From contig CAADGB010000048.1 in NCBI GenBank assembly GCA_900696455.1, forward strand, positions 1 to 53,384: DNA of 53,384 nt. The letters are read 5' to 3'. Origin of the DNA: an uncultured delta proteobacterium. Its GTDB lineage: Bacteria > Myxococcota_A > Polyangia > Haliangiales > Haliangiaceae. The position numbers were made by a program, and so were the translations under genes. Positions 39,737-47,058 of this stretch are shown here, one piece after another. Position 1 is the stretch's first letter; each line of letters starts with the position of its first letter. The notes under the pieces are model-generated. The model saw only the letters and a list, made by a program, of their open reading frames with translations, did not search any database and was not told the DNA's origin.

Positions 39737-40869
39737 GCGCCGCCCTCCCCGCCACGATGCAGGCCTGGGTGGTGCGCGAGGATCGCCACGGCGATCCCGT
39801 CCACGCCATGAAGCTCGAGACCGTGCCGGTGCCGCGGCCCGGCATCGGCGAGGTCATCCTGCGGGTCCGGGCGGCGGGCGTGAACTACAACCACGTCTGG
39901 GCCTGCCGCGGCGTGCCGGTGCCGATCAGCCAGCTCCACCCCGACGACCCGCTCCACATCGGCGGCAGCGACGCCGCCGGCGTGGTGGCCGCGGTCGGCG
40001 AGGGCGTCCGGTACTGGAAGGTGGGGGACGAGGTCATCACCCACCCCAACCAGAGCTGCGGTCAGTGCGCCGCCTGCAACGGCCTCGAGCCGCTGTCGTG
40101 CATGCACCAGAAGGCGTGGGGCTTCGAGACGAGCTGGGGCAGCTTCGCCCAGTACGCGCGGGTCCAGGCCCAGCAGCTCCTGCGCAAGCCCGCCGGCCTG
40201 GGCTGGGCCGAGGCCTCGGCCTACGGCCTCAAGCTCTTCACCGCCTACCGCATGCTGTTCGTGAGCGCCGACCTCAAGCCGCGCGATCGCGTGCTGGTGT
40301 GGGGCGCCTCGGGGGGCCTCGGCTCGTACGCCCTGCAGCTCTGCCGCGCGGTGAGCGCGGTGCCGATCTGCGTCGTCAGCTCGCCGCAGAAGGAGGCCTA
40401 CCTCCGCCAGCTCGGCGCCGAGCTGTTCATCGATCGCAACCAGTTCCCGTACCTCGACGCCCCGGCCGACTCGCCGGTGCCGAGCGCCGGCATGCGCCAG
40501 TTCCGGCGCCGGCTGCGCGAGCTCACCGGCGGCGAGGACCCGGAGATCGTCTTCGAGCACGTCGGCGCCGCGACCTTCCCCACCAGCGTGTTCGTGGCCC
40601 GCCGCCTGGGCAAGATCGTCATCTGCGGCGCCACCAGCGGCTACCAGCTCACGTTCGACGCCCGCTACCTGTGGATGCACCAGAAGCAGATCGTCGGCTC
40701 CCACGGCTGCAACTCCCACGACGCCTCGCGCGCCAACGACCTGGTCGAGCGCGGCGTGATCCGACCGACCCTGACGCGCACCTACGCCTTCCACCAGGCC
40801 GCGCTCGCCCACCAGCACCTGCTCGAGGATCGCACCTGCCAGGGCAGCTTCGCGATCATGGTCGACTGA
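39733..40869 (+). CDS. crotonyl-CoA carboxylase/reductase-like enzyme
   Basis: A 378-aa medium-chain reductase that resembles Ccr of Streptomyces throughout: WGFETSWGS, WGASGGLGSYALQL, PICVVSSPQK, LTGGEDPEIVFEH, RYLWMHQKQIVGSH. The residues known to hold CO2 in Ccr appear kept: Asn in VNYNHVW (51/53), Phe131-Glu132 and His324. That argues for NADPH-dependent reductive carboxylation of an enoyl thioester to an alkylmalonyl thioester. It is shorter than Ccr (about 447) and has a Cys-rich loop (CGQCAACNGLEPLSC) like zinc alcohol dehydrogenases. GTG 39733 overlaps the previous stop. Confidence 0.85.
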   Translation: MSAALPATMQAWVVREDRHGDPVHAMKLETVPVPRPGIGEVILRVRAAGVNYNHVWACRGVPVPISQLHPDDPLHIGGSDAAGVVAAVGEGVRYWKVGDEVITHPNQSCGQCAACNGLEPLSCMHQKAWGFETSWGSFAQYARVQAQQLLRKPAGLGWAEASAYGLKLFTAYRMLFVSADLKPRDRVLVWGASGGLGSYALQLCRAVSAVPICVVSSPQKEAYLRQLGAELFIDRNQFPYLDAPADSPVPSAGMRQFRRRLRELTGGEDPEIVFEHVGAATFPTSVFVARRLGKIVICGATSGYQLTFDARYLWMHQKQIVGSHGCNSHDASRANDLVERGVIRPTLTRTYAFHQAALAHQHLLEDRTCQGSFAIMVD

Positions 40870-40870
40870 G

Positions 40871-42370
40871 ATGCTGTGGGACGCTCTCGCCCGCGCGCCG
40901 TTCGCGACCTCGACCCGGGACGCCATCGTCTCCGATCAGGCCACGCTCTCGTACGCCGAGCTGTTCGCCCGCGCCGAGGCCCTGGCCGCCACCCTGGCCG
41001 AGGTCGGCGCCGGCCCCGGCCACGTCGTCCTCGCCTACCTCGACAACACGCCGGCGTTCCTGGTCGCGCTCCTGGCCACCGCCCGCCTCGGCGCCACCTT
41101 CGCGCCGCTCGACATCGGCGTCACCGACGCCGAGGCCGCCGGCCTGCTCGCGCTGTCGCGCAGCGACCTCATCGTCTGCGACCCGACCGCCGGGGCGCGC
41201 TGCGAGCGCTGGTCGAAGAACCTGGTCGCGGTCACGCCGCGCGGCGAGGTGGTCGCGGCCCGCCGCGACGGGCTCGGCGCGCCGTCGGTCGATCCCGGCA
41301 TCGGCATCATGCAGTTCTCGTCGGGCACGACCGCCGCCTCCAAGGGCATCCTGCTCGGCCACGAGGCCCTCTACTACCGCTCGCGCTACCTGTCGCGGGC
41401 CCTCGGCCTCGACGAGCGCGACCGGACGCTGTGCACGCTGCCGCTGTCCCACACCCACGGCGCCGAATGCCTGGCCCTGCCCACGCTGATGACCGGCGGC
41501 ACGCTCTTCCTCAAGTCGCCGCGCTTCGCCTTCCCCCTCTACATCCTCGAGGAGCTCGAGCGCCTCGCGATCACGTTCTTCAGCTCGATCCCGCAGTTCT
41601 ACGACGTCGCGGTCAAGCTCAGCCCGACCCGGACGCCCGACCTGTCGGCGCTCCGCCTGCCGTTCTGCGGCAGCGCCGCCCTGGCCCGCGCCACCGCCGA
41701 GGCGTTCTTCGCCCGGTTCGGCGTCCACATCCGCCAGGGCTACGGCCTGGCCGAGCTGTCGGTGATCTGCGTGAACATGCACGACGACGGCCAGGTCGTC
41801 TACGACTCGGTGGGCCGGGTCCTCGACGGGATCGAGTGGCGGCTGGCCGACGGCGACCGCGCGGGCGAGGGCGAGCTCCTGGTGCGCTCGAAGGCGATGT
41901 TCACCGGCTACATCAACGGGCCGGAGGTCACCGCCGAGCGGCTGCGCGACGGCTGGCTCCACACCGGCGACGTCGTCGCGGTCGACGGCGACGGCCGCTT
42001 CCGGATCGTCGGCCGCAAGGAAGACTTCATCAAGGTCAACGGCTTCAAGGTCTACGCCGCCGAGGTCGAGGCCGCGATCATCGCCGTCGACTGGGTCGCG
42101 GAGTGCGCCGTCGTCGGCGAGCGCGACGCGCTGGGCAGCGAGGCCCTGGTCGCCCACGTCGTGGTCCGCGACGACCGCGCCCCGCCCGGCGCGCTCCACG
42201 ACCAGCTCGTTCGCCACCTGCGCCCGGTGCTGTCCGAGCACAAGCTGCCCCGGCGCACCGTCACCTGGCACGAGCTGCCCAAGAGCCCGCTCGGCAAGAT
42301 CCTCAAGTCGCAGATCAAGGCCGCCCCGTCGCCGTCGCCGTCCCCGTCCCCGTCCCCGTCCAGCAAGTGA
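40871..42370 (+). CDS. acyl-CoA/acyl-ACP ligase (AMP-forming)
   Basis: A 499-aa ANL-superfamily enzyme. P-loop FSSGTTAASKG is near 149-159. QGYGLAE, GWLHTGDVV, IVGRKEDFIKVNG and a C-terminal catalytic Lys in KSPLGKILKSQIK are all in place. It activates a carboxylic acid as acyl-AMP and passes it to CoA or to the carrier protein encoded two genes upstream. The tail is a Pro-Ser repeat from a CCGTC(C/G) microsatellite (42325-42362). It begins one base after the reductase. The acid substrate cannot be read from sequence. Confidence 0.88.
   Translation: MLWDALARAPFATSTRDAIVSDQATLSYAELFARAEALAATLAEVGAGPGHVVLAYLDNTPAFLVALLATARLGATFAPLDIGVTDAEAAGLLALSRSDLIVCDPTAGARCERWSKNLVAVTPRGEVVAARRDGLGAPSVDPGIGIMQFSSGTTAASKGILLGHEALYYRSRYLSRALGLDERDRTLCTLPLSHTHGAECLALPTLMTGGTLFLKSPRFAFPLYILEELERLAITFFSSIPQFYDVAVKLSPTRTPDLSALRLPFCGSAALARATAEAFFARFGVHIRQGYGLAELSVICVNMHDDGQVVYDSVGRVLDGIEWRLADGDRAGEGELLVRSKAMFTGYINGPEVTAERLRDGWLHTGDVVAVDGDGRFRIVGRKEDFIKVNGFKVYAAEVEAAIIAVDWVAECAVVGERDALGSEALVAHVVVRDDRAPPGALHDQLVRHLRPVLSEHKLPRRTVTWHELPKSPLGKILKSQIKAAPSPSPSPSPSPSSK
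42325..42362. repeat. CCGTCC/CCGTCG hexamer microsatellite at the ligase C-terminus
   Basis: About six hexamers encode Pro-Ser repeats at the very end of the acyl ligase. The copy number may vary without changing the enzyme core. Confidence 0.7.
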
Positions 42371-42378
42371 GCCCCGCC

Positions 42379-43167
42379 ATGACCAGCACCTCCCCCACCC
42401 TCACCGCCTCGGGCATGGGCGCCCGCATCACCGATCGCCGCATCACCGACTTCTCGGCCACCGAGATCCGGGAGCTCGTCGCCCGCTACCGGTGGCTCGC
42501 GTTCACCGGCAACCCGGTCAGCGTCGACGAGATGATCGACTACCTGCCCCGGTTCGGCCCGCTCACCGAGAACGACCGCCGCCAGGGCCCGGTGCTGAAG
42601 ATCGACGCCTCCAAGAAGGACGAGGGCGAGGTCCTGCTCGGCCAGGGCTTCCTGCCGCTCCACCGCGACGGCGTGCTCATGGGCTACGACATCGAGCTGG
42701 TCGCGATCTGCTGCGCCGAGCACCAGGACGTCCGCGGCGGCCGCACGTTCATCACCGACATCGAGAACGGATGCAAGGAGGTGCCGGCGGAGATCCTCGA
42801 GCTCCTGCACGAGCGCGGCATCGAGGGCCGACCGGTCGACCGCTACTACACCAAGCCGTCCGACACCTGGCACTGGATCCCGGGCTTCACCGAGCTCGAC
42901 GGCCAGCGCTGGCTCTCGCTCGGCTTCCCCTACCGCCCCGACGAGAAGCCGAGCTGGCTCCTGCGCATCCCCGGCGTCGACGACGCGCGCACCCAGGAGA
43001 TCTTCGAGCTCATGCGCGCCGTCCTGATGAGCGAGACCTACTGCTACTACCACGACTGGCAGGAGGGCGACGTCCTGCTCCTCGACAACCGGCGGACCCT
43101 GCACGGCCGCGAGGCCTTCACCGGCGGCCCGCGCCGGCTGGCCAACCTGCAGGTCCTGGCCCGCTGA
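42379..43167 (+). CDS. CarC-like Fe(II)/2-oxoglutarate-dependent oxygenase
   Basis: A 262-aa enzyme that aligns by eye with carbapenem synthase CarC: ASGMGARI (CarC ASGFGAYI), GQGFLPLHRDGVL (GRGQLPFHADGGL), YYHDWQEGDVLLLDNRRTLHGREAF ([26 protein letters not shown] region). Iron ligands are His95, Asp97 and His242. Arg252/253 should bind 2-oxoglutarate. Tyr157 (in DRYYTK) matches Tyr165 of CarC, the hydrogen donor in C5 epimerisation. CarC epimerises C5 and introduces the C2-C3 double bond. One C-terminal Arg of CarC (RRLYR) is Asn here. ATG 42379 lies nine bases after the ligase. Confidence 0.85.
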   Translation: MTSTSPTLTASGMGARITDRRITDFSATEIRELVARYRWLAFTGNPVSVDEMIDYLPRFGPLTENDRRQGPVLKIDASKKDEGEVLLGQGFLPLHRDGVLMGYDIELVAICCAEHQDVRGGRTFITDIENGCKEVPAEILELLHERGIEGRPVDRYYTKPSDTWHWIPGFTELDGQRWLSLGFPYRPDEKPSWLLRIPGVDDARTQEIFELMRAVLMSETYCYYHDWQEGDVLLLDNRRTLHGREAFTGGPRRLANLQVLAR

Positions 43168-43169
43168 CG

Positions 43170-43856
43170 ATGGCGCTGCTCGAGGCGCGGGGCCTGAAGA
43201 AGACCTACCCGCAAGGCAAGCAGTCGGTCGAGGTCCTGCGCGGCCTCGACGTCACCGTCGACCAGGGCGAGTTCGTGGCCGTGGTCGGGCCCTCGGGCTC
43301 GGGCAAGACCACGTTCATGCAGCTCGTCGGCGGCCTCGACCGCCCGAGCGCCGGCAGCGTGCGCCTGGCCGGCGAGCCGCTCGAGACCTTCAGCGACGCC
43401 CGGCTGTCGGCGTTCCGCCGCCGCAAGCTCGGCTTCGTCTTCCAGTTCTTCCACCTCCTGCCCACCTTGAGCGCCGAGGAGAACGTGTGCCTGCCCCGGC
43501 TGCTCGACGGCGAGGCCTACGCCCGGGTGGCGCCGGCCGCCGCCGCGCTGCTGGAGCGGGTCGGGCTCGGCGCCCGCCGCCACCACCGCCCCGATCAGCT
43601 CTCGGGCGGCGAGATGCAGCGGGTGGCGATCGCCCGCGCCCTGGTCGCCGATCCGGTGCTGATCCTGGCCGACGTACCCACCGGCAACCTCGACAGCAAG
43701 ACCGGCCAGCTCGTGCTCCAGCTCTTCCGCGACACGGTGAAGGAGCGCGGCCAGACCGTGATCATGGTGACCCATGACCCCCGCGCCGCCGCCCTCGCCG
43801 ACCGGGTGATCGGCCTGCGCGACGGCCTCATCGAGCGCGACGAGCCGACCTCGTGA
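43170..43856 (+). CDS. MacB/LolD-type ABC transporter ATP-binding subunit
   Basis: A 228-aa ATPase with Walker A GPSGSGKT (40-47), Q-loop FQFFHLLP, signature LSGGEMQR (144-151) and switch His202 (VTHDPRA). Walker B reads LILADVPTGNLDS: Val169 occupies the place of the catalytic Glu found in nearly all active members (ADEPTGNLDS). It partners the FtsX-type permease with GTGA overlap and starts two bases after the CarC-like gene. The likely role is export of, or resistance to, the product, with impaired or asymmetric hydrolysis if the Val is real. Confidence 0.9.
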   Translation: MALLEARGLKKTYPQGKQSVEVLRGLDVTVDQGEFVAVVGPSGSGKTTFMQLVGGLDRPSAGSVRLAGEPLETFSDARLSAFRRRKLGFVFQFFHLLPTLSAEENVCLPRLLDGEAYARVAPAAAALLERVGLGARRHHRPDQLSGGEMQRVAIARALVADPVLILADVPTGNLDSKTGQLVLQLFRDTVKERGQTVIMVTHDPRAAALADRVIGLRDGLIERDEPTS

Positions 43857-46474
43857 TCCGCACCCTCCTCCGCTTCGCCGGCCTCCGCCACATCCGCCGC
43901 AAGCCGTTCCGCGCCGCCCTCACCGCGCTCGGCATCGCGCTCGGCGTGGCGCTGTTCGTCGCGATCAGCGCGATCAACGAGTCGACGCTCGCGTTCTTCC
44001 GCACCAACGTCAGCTCGATGACCGGCAAGGCGAGCTTCACGGTGCTCGGCTCTCCGGTCGGCTTCCCCGAGGAGCTGGTCGAGGTGGTGCGCGCGGTCCC
44101 CGGCGTGGAGGCGGCGGTGCCCATGGTCGAGAGCCGCGCCCGCTTCGGTGACGGCGAGACCCTGGTGGTCTTCGGCGTCGACCTCCTGCAGGAGGCGGCG
44201 GTGCGCGAGTACGGCGGCGGGCCCGGCGACGATCAGCACGCCGAGGACGTGGTCGAGGATCCGCTCGAGTTCCTCAACCAGCCCGACTCGATCATCGTCA
44301 CCCGGAGCTTCGCCGCCGCCCACGGCCTGCGGCTCGAGTCGCCGTTCGACCTGGTGACGGCGCTCGGCCGCCAGCGCTTCGTCGTGCGCGGGCTGCTCGA
44401 GCCGAAGGGCACGGCCCGCGCCTACGGCGGCGGCGTCGCGATCATGGACATCGACGGCGCCCGCGAGATGTTCGGCAAGGTCGGCAAGGTCGATCGCATC
44501 GACGTCGTGCCCGCCGCCGGGGTCGATCGCGACGAGCTGGCCGGGCGCATCACCCAGGCGGTGGCCCGCGCCGGCAGCGGCCTGCGGGTCGAGCGCCGGG
44601 AGGACCAGGCGAGGTCGATGGCCAAGCTGGTCGAGGGCTACCAGGGCATCCTGGCCTTCTGCAGCCTGCTCGCCCTGCTCATCGGCATGTTCCTGGTCGC
44701 CAACACGATCGCGGTCGCGGTCGCCGACCGCCGCCGCGAGATCGCCGTCCTGCGCGCGCTGGGCGCCTCGCGCGCCGGCATCCTGGTCATGTTCGTGATC
44801 GACGCCGCGATCATGGGCGTGGTCGGCGGGATCATCGGCGCCGTGCTCGGCCGCGAGCTGGCCGAGCTCCTGGTCGAGCGGGTGTCGGCGTCGATGAGCC
44901 GGCAGTACGTGACCCCGATCGACGTCTCCGAGCTGCACTTCTCCTCGGCCCAGGCCGCCGCCGGCGTGATCGCCGGGGTGATCGCCGCCACCCTGGCCGC
45001 GCTGTGGCCGGCGTGGCGGGCGACGCGGGTGAGCGGCGGCGAGGCGTTCGGCGCCGGCCCCGCGGGCGCGCCGCCGCTGGTGCGCAGCCGGCGGGCCACG
45101 ATCCGCCGGCTGGCCGGCCTGGGCATGCTCGCCGCCTTCGGGCTCCTGGCGGCCAGCGGCGCGAGCCACCCCGCCCTCGACGCGGTCACGCCGCTGCTCG
45201 GCGTGGCGGGCGCGGTCCTGGCCGCGCCGTGGCTGGTGGCGCTCGGCCTGCACGGGCTGGGCTGGCTGGTGCGCGCGCGCGGCCCGCTGGGCCGGCTCGC
45301 CGTCCTCCGCCTCGCCTGCCAGAACCTGCTCCGCGATCCGGCCCGCACCGGCGGCAACGTCCTCAGCCTCGTGATCGGGCTGATGCTGGTCATCACGATG
45401 GGCGTGATCCAGTTCAGCTTCAAGACCAGCATCGGCGACTGGAACCAGCGGGTCCTGCGCTCCGACCTCTGGGTGAGCTCGATCGGTCGCGTCCTGGCCG
45501 TCGACGTCCAGCCGCTGTCGGAGGAGCTGGGGCCCGAGATCGATCGCGTGCCCGGCGTCGACCTCGCCGACGGCAAGGGCGCGCGCGGCTTCCGCATCGT
45601 GCACCACCAGCACGAGGGCCGGCAGATCATGCTGAAGGCGATGGAGCCGCAGCACCCGAAGGTCGGCAACGCGTGGTTCGACGTCGTCGACCGCCCGGTC
45701 GATCAGGCGGTCGCCGAGCTGTTCGCGCCGGCCACCACCGGGGTCCTGGTGTCGCAGAACTTCACCCGCCACTTCGGCGAGCGCCCCGGCGACACCCTCG
45801 AGCTCGCCACCCCGAGCGGCCCCGAGCGCTTCCGCGTGCTCGGCACCGTCGTCGACTACGGCAGCCCCGAGGGCACGCTCTACCTGTCGCGCGCGGTCTA
45901 CCGGCGGCTGTGGAAGGACCCGCTGGTCAGCGCGTTCTCGGTCGAGGTCGCGCCCGGCCACACCCCGCTCGAGGTCCAGCAGGCCATCGAGCGCGAGCTC
46001 GGGCCGCGCGGGCTCATCGCCACCCGCAACAGCCAGCTCCGCGAGCAGTTCGACGTCATGATGGACGAGAGCTTCGGCTACACCCGCGCCATCGAGCTCG
46101 CCGCGCTCGGCATCGGCCTGCTCGCGCTGCTGAGCACGCTCCTGCTCAGCCTGCTGGCCCGCCAGCGCGAGCTGGGCATGCTGCGCGCGATCGGCATGTC
46201 GCGCGGCCAGCTCGCCCGCATGATCCTCGGCGAGGCCGCGCTGCTCGGCGTGTTCGGCGGCCTGGCCGCGGTCGCGCTCGGCGTCTACATCGCCCAGCTC
46301 TGGGTGGTCTCGACCCTGGCGTCGTCGCTGGGCTGGTTCATCCAGGTCCACGTGCCGCTGAGCTCGGTCGCGATCACGGTGGTCACCGGCCTCGCCGTCG
46401 GCCTCGTGGTCGGCCTCCTGTGCGCCCGCCGGGTCGCCACCCTCGAGATCCGCGCCGCCCTCGAGGGCTCGTAG
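43853..46474 (+). CDS. FtsX/MacB-type ABC transporter permease
   Basis: An 873-aa membrane protein of the long two-unit type. An N-terminal helix (RAALTALGIALGVALFVAISA) and periplasmic domain are followed by FtsX core helices at about 260-385, two more helices (~420-480), and a second helix plus periplasmic domain. It closes with a second FtsX core at about 745-860 (AALGIGLLALLSTLLLSLLARQRELGMLRAIGMS). This arrangement is seen in LolE-like and antimicrobial-peptide exporters. GTG 43853 overlaps the ATPase stop. The last gene of the operon that begins with the CarB-like gene. Confidence 0.9.
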   Translation: MIRTLLRFAGLRHIRRKPFRAALTALGIALGVALFVAISAINESTLAFFRTNVSSMTGKASFTVLGSPVGFPEELVEVVRAVPGVEAAVPMVESRARFGDGETLVVFGVDLLQEAAVREYGGGPGDDQHAEDVVEDPLEFLNQPDSIIVTRSFAAAHGLRLESPFDLVTALGRQRFVVRGLLEPKGTARAYGGGVAIMDIDGAREMFGKVGKVDRIDVVPAAGVDRDELAGRITQAVARAGSGLRVERREDQARSMAKLVEGYQGILAFCSLLALLIGMFLVANTIAVAVADRRREIAVLRALGASRAGILVMFVIDAAIMGVVGGIIGAVLGRELAELLVERVSASMSRQYVTPIDVSELHFSSAQAAAGVIAGVIAATLAALWPAWRATRVSGGEAFGAGPAGAPPLVRSRRATIRRLAGLGMLAAFGLLAASGASHPALDAVTPLLGVAGAVLAAPWLVALGLHGLGWLVRARGPLGRLAVLRLACQNLLRDPARTGGNVLSLVIGLMLVITMGVIQFSFKTSIGDWNQRVLRSDLWVSSIGRVLAVDVQPLSEELGPEIDRVPGVDLADGKGARGFRIVHHQHEGRQIMLKAMEPQHPKVGNAWFDVVDRPVDQAVAELFAPATTGVLVSQNFTRHFGERPGDTLELATPSGPERFRVLGTVVDYGSPEGTLYLSRAVYRRLWKDPLVSAFSVEVAPGHTPLEVQQAIERELGPRGLIATRNSQLREQFDVMMDESFGYTRAIELAALGIGLLALLSTLLLSLLARQRELGMLRAIGMSRGQLARMILGEAALLGVFGGLAAVALGVYIAQLWVVSTLASSLGWFIQVHVPLSSVAITVVTGLAVGLVVGLLCARRVATLEIRAALEGS

Positions 46475-46528
46475 CTCCGCGCTCGCCCCACGCTGGTCCC
46501 GCCCGCGCGTCGGCGACGGCGCGCGGCC

Positions 46529-47038
46529 TCACGTCCTGGCTCGGGACCGGTGCGTGCGCAGCCAGTCGTTCAGGAACGCGGCCGACTCGCGCCACCCGGC
46601 GCGCAGGTTCTTCTCGAAGCTCGACTCCAGCAGGCCGCCGCTGCCCCGCACCCGGGCCTCGATCGTGAGCGCCAGCGTCCGCCGCGCCGCCGCGCCCGCC
46701 GGCTCGACCCGCATCACCAGGTCGGCGGACATCCGCTCGGCGAACGTGTCGGGGACGGTCCGGGTCCGCCACACCCGCGTCGCGCGGTCGAAGCGCCCCT
46801 CCTCGACGTAGCCGAAGCTCGCGCCGAACACCCGGGCCACCGCCGCCGCCGCGTCGAGGCGCGGCACCGCCCGCGTCGTCTGCCGGATCTCGGCCTCGCC
46901 GTCGACGCGCTCGAGGATCTCGTAGCTGCGGAAGCCGAGCGCGACCACGATCGCGCGCTCGAACTCCGGATCGAAGAACGCCCGCCAGTGTTCGTCGACG
47001 GTGCCGTCGATGTCCTGCACCAGGGTGAGCTCGCGCAT
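46529..47038 (-). CDS. DUF2505/START-like small protein
   Basis: A 169-aa soluble protein resembling the DUF2505 branch of the START/SRPBCC fold: an N-terminal LTLVQDIDGTVDEHWRAFFDPEFE, strands IRQTTRAVP and RTRTVPDTFAERMSADLVMRVEP, and a C-terminal amphipathic helix (RESAAFLNDWLRTH). This fold binds hydrophobic ligands. It faces the exporter gene tail to tail and starts 20 bases from the CarA-like gene in the opposite direction, so the two may share a promoter region. A link to the cluster is possible but unproven. Confidence 0.65.
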   Translation of the reverse strand: MRELTLVQDIDGTVDEHWRAFFDPEFERAIVVALGFRSYEILERVDGEAEIRQTTRAVPRLDAAAAVARVFGASFGYVEEGRFDRATRVWRTRTVPDTFAERMSADLVMRVEPAGAAARRTLALTIEARVRGSGGLLESSFEKNLRAGWRESAAFLNDWLRTHRSRART

Positions 47039-47058
47039 CGTGGTAGTAGTGTAGCCGC

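Noticed and set aside
43595-46351. A 918-codon minus-strand frame opposite the exporter permease
   Set aside because: Composition is typical of antisense GC-rich frames (His, Asp, Ala, Gln). The plus-strand permease has normal helices and start/stop overlaps.
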